DNA of 64,000 nt. It comes from Acanthornis magna (Eukaryota > Chordata > Aves > Passeriformes > Acanthizidae). Positions 47,160 through 60,200 of the stretch are shown one piece after another. The position numbers were made by a program, and so were the translations under genes. The notes below the pieces were generated by a model that searched no databases, was not told where the DNA came from, and worked only from the letters and a program-made list of their open reading frames with translations. Each line of letters begins with the position of its first letter. The stretch's first letter is position 1. The stretch lies in contig JAWUZG010000173.1 of assembly GCA_036785705.1 (NCBI GenBank), positions 2,899,001 through 2,963,000 of the forward strand. Reading direction: 5' to 3'.

Positions 47160-50100
47160 GAAGTTGAGGCATTAATAGCCTTGAACTGAAATAGAGGAAA
47201 CATTGCAAACTAGGCAGGCAAATTGAAATTCAGTCTCCTGCTCCCTCATTCATTCTCCTTTCTGCTTTTTTCAGTCATACAGGTTTGATTTCAATACACC
47301 TGGAGGGAAGACCGTTGAATCAGTAAATTTTACTTCAGCTCCAGCTCATCTGTGACTGAAACTGTTTTGGTTTATTTCCAATTCACATGAGTCAGAAATT
47401 GCTAACCTTGAACTAGTTAGAAATTATCCCTCTCGAAAAATGCATTTAAAAAAGAAAAGTCCATGCGACAAAGGCATCCCTAGAGACCACAAACTGCACC
47501 AAGTAGGGACTTCAGGCTGCTTCTCTCTGGTCCTCTGTCACAGCCCAGGCAAGGTTTGTGCTCCCAGTAGTGGCAATCATACCACTGCTTGCTTAATTTA
47601 AGGAATTTAAGAGAAACTGAGCTGTTGAGTTCAGATCCCTGTTGTGCCATAGCAAAATTAAAGACAGCAGGAGATGGAGTGTAAGGACTGAAGGGGGTCA
47701 CAGGCTTGCAACTACATGCACCACTGAAAATATATTTAGCACAGCAGCAGAAGGACATGGGTATTTCTATACAGTGAGGTACATGAGGCTGGCTGAGAGG
47801 GAAGGAATAACAAAACCAAGCCCTTCTACATGGTAGAATCACAGACTTTTTGAGACCATGCCTGGTGGCAGCAGCAGGTGGATTCAATTTCCTTTTGAAC
47901 CCATTCAGTTCTCTCTGAAGATTAACAAATAATCAAGCTCTGATGTGGTCAAAAATAAATGTTTGAATTGTTTTCACTTTTGGCTTTGAGCTCAGTTTAT
48001 TTTCTGTCTTAGAGTCCCACTTGGACATTTCACTGGGTGAGGACAAGAGGACACACCTCAGGTCTGTGATGTAGGCAAGAGCCTGGATCTGGCTGGCCAG
48101 TGAGCAGCACAGAATGTGTAAAGGTCTGGTAGAGCCTGAGCACAACCTCAGCCAGTGACATCTCTTCTGACTGCTGGGTTGGTGTCTGGTAGTCCTAAGT
48201 ATAGGATAAGGAAAATGGGACAGCAGCTTACTGGCACCTTATTTCTGTTTTTGGACAGAGCCTTCCTTGAGTTTGAGAGAAAACACTGAGAGAGATCTCC
48301 CTGCACCAGATTATATGGTGAAATCATTGAGAAAAACTAGACATGTGAAATAAGACATTCAACACCAAGCCAATTCAGAGGGATTTCTGACAGGTCACTG
48401 TGGAACTATCCTCACATTTTTGCTCAATGCAAGCTCGCTGAGGAGGAAAGACCTTTCTCACCATGATTGTGCCTCATGACAACACATTATCCAGCTGTTC
48501 CAGACCAAGTGTTTCAACCACGTGGCATCTCCGTCTCTTCTGCTCAGTGCCTTTCCACATTCTTCCACTTTTCATTTCCAACTTCCCCAGCATTGTTTAC
48601 TGCGCTGCAAAAGCCAAATAGGATTAAACCTGATAAAGAGAAGCAGATGCATTACATCTGGCAGAAAACAAAAGATCAGCGTTTGGCACAAGGGTTTATT
48701 GTTTGTGACAAGGCTTTGGAATGTAATTAATTTTGCAAAGCCGTGCCAGTGAATGCCATTCAAACTCACCAGATGTGCCAGAGAGGGAGATGCCAACTCT
48801 TTTTCCAAGAGGACGGCTTGATGCCTGCTGACTCTCATTTGTGCAGCTCCATGGGTGTCAAATAAAATAATACCTCTTTGGATGGCAACAAAGAGCAGGC
48901 TATTCTCTGCAGAGCTATTACATATAAAATGACAAAAGGGGCTTTTTGCTTAGTGATGGTGTAGTTTTTCTGGGTGAATGTGTTTTAATTTATTTATTTA
49001 TTTGTTTATGCGGAGTCTGTGCCTAGAGTTAAATTCAGCACAAAACTAACACTGCTCTGAAGTCACCTACAGTCAAAGACATGGGCACACGCTGGCTAAA
49101 GAAATTGTATGTCCACACAAATAATTGCTCATGCAGAATGGGAAACATGAGATAAAATGCAATTTCCTCAGAATATGGTTTTGTATCCAATTTTTGCTCA
49201 CTGGGAAAATTTCTCCAGATGCACATGTTGCTTCTGGCAAGGGGGAAAGTGTGATATATATTTTTTTTATTCTTCCCCCACTAAACCTCACTGCAGCACA
49301 GACGGAATAATACAGGACACAATATGCAATAACGGGCAGCTGTTAGTGTTTCATTTTACTGGGATTTAAAGTTTCTGTAAAGCTGACAGTAGAGGTGACA
49401 GGCTTTTAATGGGGTAGGTAGTTTATTTCTGCTAACTGGTGGCTGCTGCTAACACAAACCCCATCTTCTGCACTTGGCCCCAGGTGTCTGTGGCAGAAGG
49501 TTAGAGGAACCAGGTCAAGATGTAGCTGGGTGGCAGAAAGAGGCACACACACAAAAAAACTAAGGGTCCAGGAAACTCAGTCCTCCAAAATGCAATGTGG
49601 TTATTTCCAAATAAACTCCATTTTAGCACATTAGCATAATTTTTATAGCACAGCTGATGCTTCTGGCCTGCCAATCTTCTGCCTCCTGCACACAGCTCCT
49701 GCTTTATGCTCCTGCACAGCAATTGCGAGCTTCTGCCAAAGGGATGTTTGACACAAGTGGAGACAGAGATGCAGTAGGGATGGCAGAGCAGCTCTCTCTC
49801 CCCTTACTTCTCTGCCCAGACCCTCCACATCTTCTGATCCACACCATTCCTGCAGGACAAGCTATAATGAACATCATCAGGTGGAGCTACTTATAGAGCT
49901 GTAGGTCCCTTACAGCCTTCTGGGTTTCCACATCCGTGAGATAACAAAATTGTCATTTCCCACTGGTCTGATGTAAGTTTAGAGGCTGTTTAGGACAGAG
50001 AAATAACTTCCAGACAACTGATACTGAGGGTGAGAAGAGACAAGACAGTCACAGGGTTGGAAAAAACTCCAGGCTATGGCAACATGTGCAGGGCTGAATA

Positions 50101-51197
50101 AATTATCCATGGCATGAGACCTTTCAACATAAATTCCTTGTATTACAGCCCTAGCCCAAACTCATCTTGCAGTAGCAGGTACATGTCCCCACCTCATTAT
50201 TCTCCACTAGGTTCAAGCCTCATGGGTTGTTATTAGGACATCGAGTAGGTACACAGAGGTTACAGTTCAGGCCACATTAGTATTATGTAGGGAATACTAG
50301 AGAACTAGGGAAAAAAAATTATTGGGGAATTCTTCCTGCTCTAGAGAACATACTGTTCAGAATTCAGAAGTGAGAAGGCATGGGAAGCCAAGCTATCTTC
50401 CATCATGCAATGCATGCAAAATGAGCTAAGGAATTAGGAATTTTCTGGAGATGACAGAGGAGACGAGCTCTTCAATTCCTTTTTGTTTGCACATGATGGC
50501 ATTTTGGTAATTAAAGTTGTTTTGTTTCCTTGAGCACTTTTTCATTCAGCAGAAGTGATTGTACCAGTGTGATTTGGTTCCCAGTCTCCCACTGGCCCAG
50601 TACAGGTTCTTTCCAGTCCCTGCAAACCCCGCTTCAGCCTCCAGCCAAAATTTGGCAGCTCTGTATTCTACAAGATGTGTTTTCCCCAGACTAATTTTCA
50701 GAGAGGCTTTATCAATTTTAATTAAAATGCTGCCATGTCTCTCAGTGCTTTCTGCTTGGGATATATGTAAACCACAAAACATAATTCACCTCTTGCAAGA
50801 AGGAAGTGTGAAGTGAAATCTGTTGCCTTGTTATGATGGTGATAATAAAGCAAACGATGTCTGATAATTTCTTTGATGCTTTGTTTCAGAATCTATTTCT
50901 TTGATCTAGTTATTTTTTTATTTGGGATCTGAAATATTACTCTGGGTTGATTTTGCTGAAGGAAAGAGTCCCATGGACATTAGTGGCACAGTCAGACCTG
51001 CCCAAGAGGAGCAAGCGTCACACAAACAGTGATCCCTTCCCTTGTCACTTTCAAATGGCATAAATCTTCAGCCACAGTACTGTCGTCAGTTTGGGACCTT
51101 AGATTTTTGACTGAAGAGTATAACAGGAGAAAATCAAGAAGAGAGCTATAGGAATGTCCTCAATTAGAAACCATGAGCTCTCAAGAAACACTGATAA
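47160..51197. other. Unique DNA with conserved-element-like segments
   Basis: No transposon was recognised except a possible 12-base CR1 tail relic at about 47834. Three segments look like conserved non-coding elements: 48480-48800, 49090-49400 and 50470-50820. They have balanced composition, few CpG, dense homeodomain and NFI/SOX-like words, and no low complexity. No exon structure is visible in any of them. Confidence 0.5.
48986..49009. repeat. (TTTA)n microsatellite
   Basis: About four to five TTTA units end in TTTGTTTATG. Confidence 0.75.
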
Positions 51198-51245
51198 TAA
51201 AGTCATAGAATGGTTTTGGCTGGAAGAGACCTTAAAGATTATCCA
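51198..51245 (-). mobile_element. CR1 LINE, minimal 3' tail (48 bp)
   Basis: AAGTCATAGAATGGTTTTGG and CTGGAAGAGACCTTAAAGAT are the terminal CR1 bases read from the minus strand. The element was truncated almost to its end at insertion or cut by later deletion. Confidence 0.88.
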
Positions 51246-54200
51246 AAAACCATACAGATGAGGATGCTGGTTCAGAAAGGAAATTGCAAGAAATAATTGT
51301 AAAACCCTTAAAGCTGGGGGGAAGAAATTGAAAAGAAAATAGGAATAATCCATTTTCCATGTTTATTGAGGATAAGAGAGCCAGCCTCATCTTAAATTTT
51401 AGGAAAGGAGATATGGCTTGGAGATAAGGAAAGAGTTTCCTATTAGGGCAATGAACTCCAGGGAGTCTGTGGTCCTTCACTCAAGGTTGCTCCAAACCGG
51501 CTAGAAAAATAGCTGCCAAACTGGTATAGAAATAAATGGACCTAGCTGGATAACCCCTTGAGACTTCTTCCAAACCATGGCTTTCCTCTGGATCCACCTG
51601 AATTTGGAACCTCATCAGAAGAAGGTGGTAGGAATCAATACATGCGCTTCGTGTCATGGAAATATTTATTTGTTACACAATGACATAATCTTTAGGGCAG
51701 AACAAAACTCAATTTAGCCCAGTATTCTGCATCTGACAGAGACCAGTAACAGATGTTTTGGGAGAGAATATAAGAAACAGAACAAGTGCTGGGTGGTTGC
51801 TTGACTGGCACATCTTCCCAGATCTCAGCAGGTTGTTGCTTAGGGACTTTTAGAGACAGGGAAAGCCCACAGAATTTGGAACCAGTGCTAAAAATCATCT
51901 GATATGTTCTACACAAAATAATGTAATAATGGCAATTAATACAAATAAATAAAATGTAGGGTAGTTTGTTGTTTTGTTTTTTGTTTTTTTTCCCATAAGT
52001 TTATTTAAAGTTATCCCTGATTTCTTCTTCAGGAAAGGTTTCAATTTTAACATCATGGTTTTAAATACATTCCCATTCCCTGGTATTCTTCAGATGCCAG
52101 CTGGGAAACAGGAATTTTTCTTACAGAGGAGTCAAAATATTGAGGAGAGCTGGGAAAATGGTACTCAATGTTTAGAAATTCAAAATTATGACTTTCAACT
52201 CTATTTCTTCCACAGAGTTCTGGATTTTGAGAAAGCATTCTGGAAGATGTATCTCAGACCTTCCAACTTGTCAATTTAAAGCCTTTAAGGTTGGGTTTAA
52301 AATGGACTCAATCTCTTCATCCCAGGAAGTCTTTTTGATGACAGAGGCAGTTTCATTTATCTGTGAAATGCTGGTGTAGAAATGTGAGGCTTCACTCACA
52401 GATGCTTAACTTCACAATTTTTTGTGTCCTTATCCTGGTTATCCTCCAGCTGTCATAACAAGAGGGTGATAGTTTCTGCACCGTATCTGTGAGCTCTGCA
52501 ATGGTGTTCTCAGCTCCCTAAATTTTCTCAAGTGGTATTGCAGAATCCCTTGTTCAGTGGACAGCTGGGCTGAGCCCAGGGTGAAAGTCTCTTCCATGTT
52601 CCCGAGTAATGATTTTTTTGTCCCTGCAATCATGGAGACGTCTGGTAGTACAAGGAAGCCCTCATGGTAATTCTCTTAATGGTAATTCATTGTAAGAAAC
52701 TTGTCGTAGACAGCTCACACGCACAAGGGACTGAACTGCTCAAAAACATTGAACTCATTCTGTTTAAGAAATTTAAACTGATGATTCTGATGACACTGCT
52801 TGGTGGTCTTATTTTTCTATCCCTTGGGTAAAAACAGGTCAGAATGGAAGCCCCATAATATAGATGTTTTTCTTGCCTTTAACTGTTTGGTAGCGCCGGG
52901 ATTTAATAATTCTCTTGGGCTCTCAGTGCCTGAACTCTCAGCTGCACCAAACGTTGGTTGAGGTATGAGGCTCACTGAAGGGATGTGAACCTGGGTCACA
53001 AAGTACATTTGTGGCAGGACTGAGGATTCAAACAAAGTCTTGCTCTTCTTAGCCCCTTTAGGCTATGGGCCATACTGCCTCTCTGCAGGTAACATTTTTT
53101 TCCATTAAAGAATTTTTGAAACTATTGAAGCAGGCAATTTTCATGTGCAGTGTTTCTTGGTCACAAGAATAGTAAGGAAAAGGAAAACAAAAACAAAACA
53201 ACCAAGCCCTTGAAACAATCCTCACCTTCCAGCTAATCTTTACAATGCCATTTTAACATTTTATAGTGTATAAACAACACCTTGAGGTTATTGCTCTGCC
53301 AGAAGGCTTATTACGACAGAAGGCACTAATAGGCCACACATACGCCAAAGTCCAACTGCTACTTCAGGCTTGATTTTTATAGAAGGACACATTTTCACAT
53401 TCTTCTTTATTGACTCCCTCTGCACCCCTCCCTCCATGTGCTGTAAAAGAAATGCCAACATAAAACTGCCTAAAAATAAAGCCAGTTCAGGCATATTTTT
53501 CATGTTATTGTAGGATAAATAAAGGTGTCTAAAGGAAGCATGCTATTAACCATGAATCATGGAGGGAAGCATGGCTCTTACTTGGCTACTGTTGGAAGGT
53601 GTAAAACATTCTTTAAAAACAACAATTCTAACCCTATTGTAGGATATATATATTTATACAGATATGATTTTATTTCCAGGTATTTTCAGAAAAAAAAATA
53701 AATGCAATATAAAAGAAAATTGATGTTACATCCTACGCCTAGAATTCTGGGGGGGAAAAAAAATCACTAGTTTTTATAGACTGTATTCTGAGTCTCCTTT
53801 AGTCACTCCTGTCCTTTGTTTTCTTTCTTCTTATTGATAATACGACCCTGCTACTGGTACTTGAACCATCCATCCAGACTCATACAAGCAGGTGAGAAGG
53901 AACAATGCATGTACAGACCAGGGGATTAGAGAGAAACATGGGTACAGAAATTCCAATATGAAGGGCCATTACATCTGACACACCTACACCCACCTTTAAA
54001 AGAACCCCCTGGTTATTTTGTTACACTCAGCATTAATCAGACCATAATAGTAGGAACTGAGATGGCGCTGGAAAGATGGGGTCAGACCGGGGATTTTTGC
54101 TAAGATGGATAGCCATGTGAATGCTGTTTTCTTGCTTTCCATCTTGCCCAGATTCAGAAGGTGCCCAGCTGCTTTCACAGGGGTGAGCTACGGACCAGAT

Positions 54201-54342
54201 CACGAACCCTTTAGTAATTGCACTGAATGAGCAATCCAGAAGAGGAGAGACACATGCAGCAGGCTTCAACACCAGATTTAGGAAAATAAATTCAGCTGAT
54301 TAAAACTTGTGTGCCATTGAGTTAGGTGCCTGATCACTTAGA
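51246..54342. other. Unique non-coding DNA
   Basis: No repeats were recognised. 53280-53560 is a candidate conserved non-coding segment. Frames up to 101 codons (51974-52279) lack family features. Confidence 0.55.
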
Positions 54343-54680
54343 GTTCATAGAAAGGCTTGGGTTGGAAGGGACCTTAACTACCACCTCATTCTAAGCCCCC
54401 TGCCATGATCAGGGACACCTTCCCCTAGAGCAGTCCACTCCAAGCCCCATCCAACCTGGTCTTAAACACTCCCAGGGATGGGGCAGCCATGGCTTCTTTG
54501 GGCAACCTGTGTCTCACCACTCTCACAAGGAAAAAAAAATTATTTATATCCAGTTTAAACTTTTTTCTCCCAGTGTGAAGCCACTCACCCTAGTCCTGTC
54601 ACTGGTCTTGTAAATAGTCCCTCTCCATCACCATTGTAGACTCCCTTCAGACACTGAAAGGCTGCAACGAGGTCACCGTG
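54343..54680 (-). mobile_element. CR1 LINE 3' fragment (about 340 bp)
   Basis: The plus strand runs AGTTCATAGAAAGGCTTGGG, TTGGAAGGGACCTTAACTAC, CCTGCCATGATCAGGGACAC, ACTCCAAGCCCCATCCAACC, AACACTCCCAGGGATGGGGC, GGGCAACCTGTGTCTCACCA and CTGCAACGAGGTCACC. The order of blocks matches the CR1 3' end, with an A-run insertion near 54530. It has no open frame of note. Confidence 0.95.
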
Positions 54681-57153
54681 AACAATGAGAGTTGATGGAG
54701 ATCTATCTAATAAAGTCAATTTAGATTAGAGAATGAGTCAGATGACACTGGATATTAATGCTTAGGCATTACTCTTGTCCTTAGTTGGCTGGTCAGTAGT
54801 CCATAGGCCTCACACATCTCCAGGGACCATCTGAGTTGCTTATGCAGATAACTGGTACTGTTTCAGAAGCTCTAGGATGTTCTGCATGACCACCATATGG
54901 CATTCTAGGAGGGTCTGGGTGTGTGAAAGTCATTTGAAATATAGAGTAATGCCTTGAAGATACCCAGCACACAATAAGACAGCTCAAATAGCAATTGGAA
55001 CCTAGATTTAACCAACTGAATCACTTATTACTTATGGGTATGATACATAACCAAGATATAGCTAACTTTAAAAATATACATGAAAACTTAGTTTCCTGAT
55101 TCTGTACCTGGTTCCTGCTTCTTATGCATGAATTTATCCAGGGATGGAAAGGTGGCACCAACCCAACCTATAAATCCTGTCAAACAGAGCTAAATTTCCA
55201 TGGAAGCAGAAATCAGATACTGCAAAACCAATAAAAGAACAAAAGAAATTACCAAGATAAGTTCCAGACATTGGGCATGATGATAAGAAGTCAAGGTGGA
55301 GCTCTACATAACTATTTATTAGCTGCTTTCCAGCACCATGTTTGTGCCCTTTCCACCTGAGGGAGGTAAGACCTGAGCCCTACTTCAGCCTGAGCCCCAT
55401 CACACATTTTTACTTCTTCAGACCAAGGCCATGACATAAATTTAACCAGCCACCCAGGTAAAACTTGATTTTATAGCAACTTGAGAGCCTTCAAAATGAA
55501 AGCTCCGAAAACCAAAACAGGCAGTATCTTGTTTGAACATCTGTTAAGGATACTTAACAATTCTTCTGTCATTATGCAAAATTTTAATCCAAGATTTTAC
55601 TCCTGAAGAAAAATACAGAGAAAGAAATGGTTCCTCCAAATAGAGGTCTTTATTCAAATTCTCAAGTCAGGCTCTTTCAGGATAATTCTTTAACCATCTC
55701 TGAGTACCTGAAAAGTTGGGGTTTTATGTGCCTTTTCATAAGTGCTTTTTTGCTCAAAGGTTATTGCTGTTAAAATGCATTGCTCAAATTTTCTTGACAG
55801 GCATCCCAAAATACACTTATGTGATCAGAGAGGTGAAGAGGTAGTGAAAATGCTCTGCTTCTAAAACACTCATAATTACACTAAAACACAGTAATCATAT
55901 TCTAAAAGCAAAATTTGCAGATATTAGATGCACTCCAGTAACTGGAGCGCCTAAGTAAACATTGACTCTATCTTCATTAATCCTTAAGGTCTACAGAAAC
56001 AGGGAATAACCCTTTACCAAAACCCTCACTGTTTCTGTTTGTTCATTTGTTTTTCTTAAGCTCATTTTTTTCCTGAAAAATCTCCCTTGGGATGTAAAAT
56101 TCTTGATTTTTTTATGGTTTATATAGTGATACAAACACATAAAACAAATGCAAGTGATTAGGAAATAGGAATTTTCATGCATACTAAAAGTTGAATTTTT
56201 ATATTTAATATGTACTATTCCACTGAGTGTCATATGAAATGCAAGGGATTTTTTTGAGGCTTTTTTTTAAAAAAAACACCGTCAGGAAGGTAATTAAAAA
56301 AAAAAAAATGGGCAAAATTATAGAGATTCTTATGTCGACTGTGGAATGTGAAAACAAGATCTGCAAAAAAACCACCTAGAAACAAACATCATTGAAGCAA
56401 AAATCCAAGTTTAAGGTTTTGGTTTTCTTGAAACCTGTGGCTGTTAATAATTTCAGATGTTGCAGAGTGTCAGAAAAAATTCTCAGACCTGGGCAACATT
56501 TTTTAGGGACTATGGGCTCAATCCAAGCTGGGTGCTGAGGGTGCTTAACTTAGACGCTGTTGGTGTCATAGCACTCTACCCTGCCTTGGTGGGTTCTGCT
56601 CGCCTAAATTTCATTGTCTAAGAATTAGAGATGTAAGCCTGAGCCAGACGCCCCAGGCTGGGTTTGAAGTGAATAGAGAGAAATTGGCATACCCAGCAGG
56701 TGATTCATGCTTCATCTCGTAAGATGCAATGAATCACTTTCTGAACATGACTATTTTCCTCCACTGAATATAAATGGACCTGAGGGATCTACTCACTGAC
56801 TCTAAACACTTAACTTGTAACAGCCTAAGTAAAAGCAGACAAATCGTGCCTATTATCTCTGAATTTGAGAAGGTGATGAGCAGCACAGGCTGCCTCCTCC
56901 TCAACCCTGCCAAAACCTGGCTGTACCTACAGGTGATAGACAGAAACTGTCTTACTGCCTGTGTTGACACCTGTAGTAGGATTTTTCTCAGTCTTTATTT
57001 TTCTCAGTTCTTTATTTCTCAGTCTTACTTTTCTAAGCCTATGCAGTTCTGGTGAAATTTTTATGAGGAGCCTGATTTTGCCAAAGTTCTCAATATTCCC
57101 CATGTAAAGTGGCAGATTTTTTTTTTCCTAATAATTTCATACATTTTTACTTG
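54681..57153. other. Unique AT-rich non-coding DNA
   Basis: Nothing recognised. A few A or T runs of 8-12 occur near 56.26-56.31 kb. Confidence 0.6.
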
Positions 57154-57250
57154 TAGAATCATAAAATCATAGAATGATTTGAGTTGGAAGAGACCTTAAA
57201 GATCATCCAGTTCCAAACCCCTGCCGTGGTTTGGGACACCTTCCACTGCA
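57154..57250 (-). mobile_element. CR1 LINE, short 3' tail fragment
   Basis: TAGAATCATAAAATCATAGA followed by ATGATTTGAGTTGGAAGAGA, CCTTAAAGATCATCCAGTTC, CCCCTGCCGTGG and GGACACCTTCCACT. Two tail units are preserved. Confidence 0.93.
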
Positions 57251-60200
57251 AGTGGAAGTGAGACAGCTCTGGATCGTGTCATTCAGTGCAGAGCATGAGA
57301 AATTCAGTGTTAATTTTTAACAAGACAAAGATCATCTGCATTCACTGCTAGCCATTGATATATTGCTGTCCTTTGAAAAATTTGTGACAGAGTAGAATTT
57401 TATTCAGGGCCTATGTTTCTGCAGGAACTTGATGAATAATAACCTCGATAAAAGAAAGTTTTGTTCATGAAATTAAAGATGGAGGTGAAATAAAAGTTCT
57501 TCAATGAGTCCAGCAAAATTTTCATAAAAGGTGAGTCTGAGATGGGACAATAATCAGATTTTTCTAAATACTGTTGATGTGGGAGCTCTTGTACATGCTT
57601 GTCATACACCTGTGACCACTCAAAGATGCTTCTGAAGCTTTGGGTAGCCCTGGACCCCAGGAGGAGCATCACACAGGCACTACCAGATAAACAGCTTGAT
57701 GATAATGCATATTATAAGAAAGGCTTTGTCTAATGGTTGAGCTAAATGTAAAGAAAGTAGCCATCTAAAAAACAGGAAAAAAAAATGGATGTTTACAATT
57801 CCTCTTTTGATACAAAGAAACTGTGTATTTTGCTTTGTGTTCCAGTTAATGGTGGGATTATGAAATAATTAATGAAATTGCAGAGAAATAAGGGAAAAAA
57901 TATGGCAATAATGGGGAGTGAAGGCTCAGTTAAAAGCATGCTTTTTTTCTTTTTCCCTTTTGTACTTTATTTCTTTTTTTTTGTTTTAAAGATTGAAATT
58001 CTTCAGCATGCTATTTATATGTTAAGAACATGGTATAAGCTCATCTCACACTCTCCATCTTTGGCATAGAGAGACAGTGTACATATAGACCTCTCAGACC
58101 CTTGTAGCATGATGAGTTCATCTCTGGATGTTTCTGTTTCTTGATGACAGAGGGTAATTAAAATGTAGATAGCTTAGACTAGAGAACTGATCCTAAATTT
58201 TGCATGATTAGCACTACAGCAGGTATATGAATTCCAAAACATTTGGGTTCATTTAAAGACATTTGGAGTTTTTAATCACTCCAGTACTACTACACTCAAA
58301 AATGTTTATTTCCCTGTTCCCTGGTTGTATAACTCATGGTGTGATTGTTAAAATATTATATATTGTTATGGAGTAAAAAAGTGAAACCAAAACTGAGAGC
58401 AAAACTTCTAACATTTCTGCAGCCAGTCCTGATTTCACAGCAGGGTCAAACAGGAAAAAAATAAAGAACCTCTTTAGATGTATGGTAAAAAAACCCAAAA
58501 ACGCTCCTTCTTATGACATCTGAACTGCTTATCTAATTCTTGTATGGCTGGGCACCCGGAGACAGTTCAGAACATCACTAAATGTAACATTACTGCAACA
58601 GGTTGGTGACAGGGCTACCAGAGCCATTAAAGATATGCACTTCTTGTTAGCACATTTTCCAATATTTATTCCAAGGAAAACATGCATGCAAATGTTCCTG
58701 GAATAACCTGGCCACACTATTATCTCAATTATTTCAGGATAGTGTCATTTGGTGCAGAGCTGTACATATTCTAGGCACTTTACTGGGACACAGACTATTA
58801 GAGTTGACTATCATCAGTCTAGTGGTTTCAGTGATCACAGCTAATTTAGCAGAGGGCAGTTCTGTAAAGTTACAGAATGTAGGATTTTGTTTGTTTGGTT
58901 GGCTGTTTTTTTATTCTACATTCACGGTCATTACTTGTGCATGCTTCTCAAGTGCCATTCAACTCCACCCATCAGCCAAAAGAAATTTGGCCTGAAAAGT
59001 TTCATTAATTCCAGCAACTGCTTCACATTTTTGTGAGATTCTAACCTGTGAAATAGTAACAGAAATCAAAGTAAATTTTCACAGATTTTGTCAGAGTAAG
59101 GGCTTATAGATACATCAGCTGAATCATCTGTGGTACAGATAAATTTTTGCATTTTTAGATATTGGCCCTGCACTGTCCAGTACTGATACAGTTATTTTGT
59201 GCTTTCATTGCAACCAATAACAATGAAGATCAAGAAACTTGGACATATGCAAAAGATTCATTTTAAGATTGACTGTAGGTTTGGAAAAAACTTTATCATG
59301 GTCCTTCTCACTCTACCACGAAGAGCTGTGGAAAAGACCGTGCCAGAGATTCACACACAGTGGAAGAGCAGGGCCCACCAAAATCCAGTTGCAACAAAGG
59401 ACATTTCCACTGAATATTAAAAAAATACTTCCCACCACAGTGGTTCACCATGGGGACAGAAGCCCAGGGAGGAATCTGGGCTCCTGTCCACAAATCATTC
59501 ACAAAACTCTTGACTGGACTAGTAATGAGGTCTTTTATTGAATTTAGCCTGGATTTAGGCAGGATTGGACTAAGTGATTTACACAGGTCTAGTCACAACT
59601 GAATTTCTGCATGTTTCCATGAACTATATCCCTGATATTAGGAATTCATGTCAATGGGTCTGCAGTGTTGATTAGCTGGAAACAGACATGGTGGGCCATA
59701 TTTATCTTTTATCACATTAATTTCAACCTTCATTCCTAGAGCAGCAGTAGATTTTCTTTACAGCCTGAACTAATGGTCTTTCAAAATCTATTATCATTAC
59801 TGTTCATGAAAATATAGAAGATATTTCTATTTTTATTTATTTTGCACTCGTATAGTAATTTGCATTTATAACCACAAAAACTCACGCCAGAGACTTGTAT
59901 GGAAGTACAGACTGAATAGTGCAAACTTGTACTTCCAAAGTAACAGAAAAACACCAGGAATATAAATCCAAGAGAAAGTAAGGACATTTTGAATTTCCAG
60001 GTGTTTTAAAACTAACCACGTATCATGTAAAATTATGCTTGAGTTTTGACCAGAATGTCGTGTGTGTGTAGGTATTTACCAGGTCCCTCAGAAATTTACT
60101 TCAGAGAATAATTCTGCATTGGCAAGTAGAGGTACTCAATGAGCTAATGAATACCTAGTATCTGTTATTCTCTGAAGGAAGAAACTGTACACCCGTCTTT

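Noticed and set aside
47831..47880. Possible CR1 tail (TAGAATCACAGA)
   Set aside because: Only about 12 bases match, and the following sequence does not continue as CR1.
47480..47887. 135-codon minus-strand frame
   Set aside because: It is Cys/Pro/Ser-rich without recognisable domains. Chance explains it as well as coding does.
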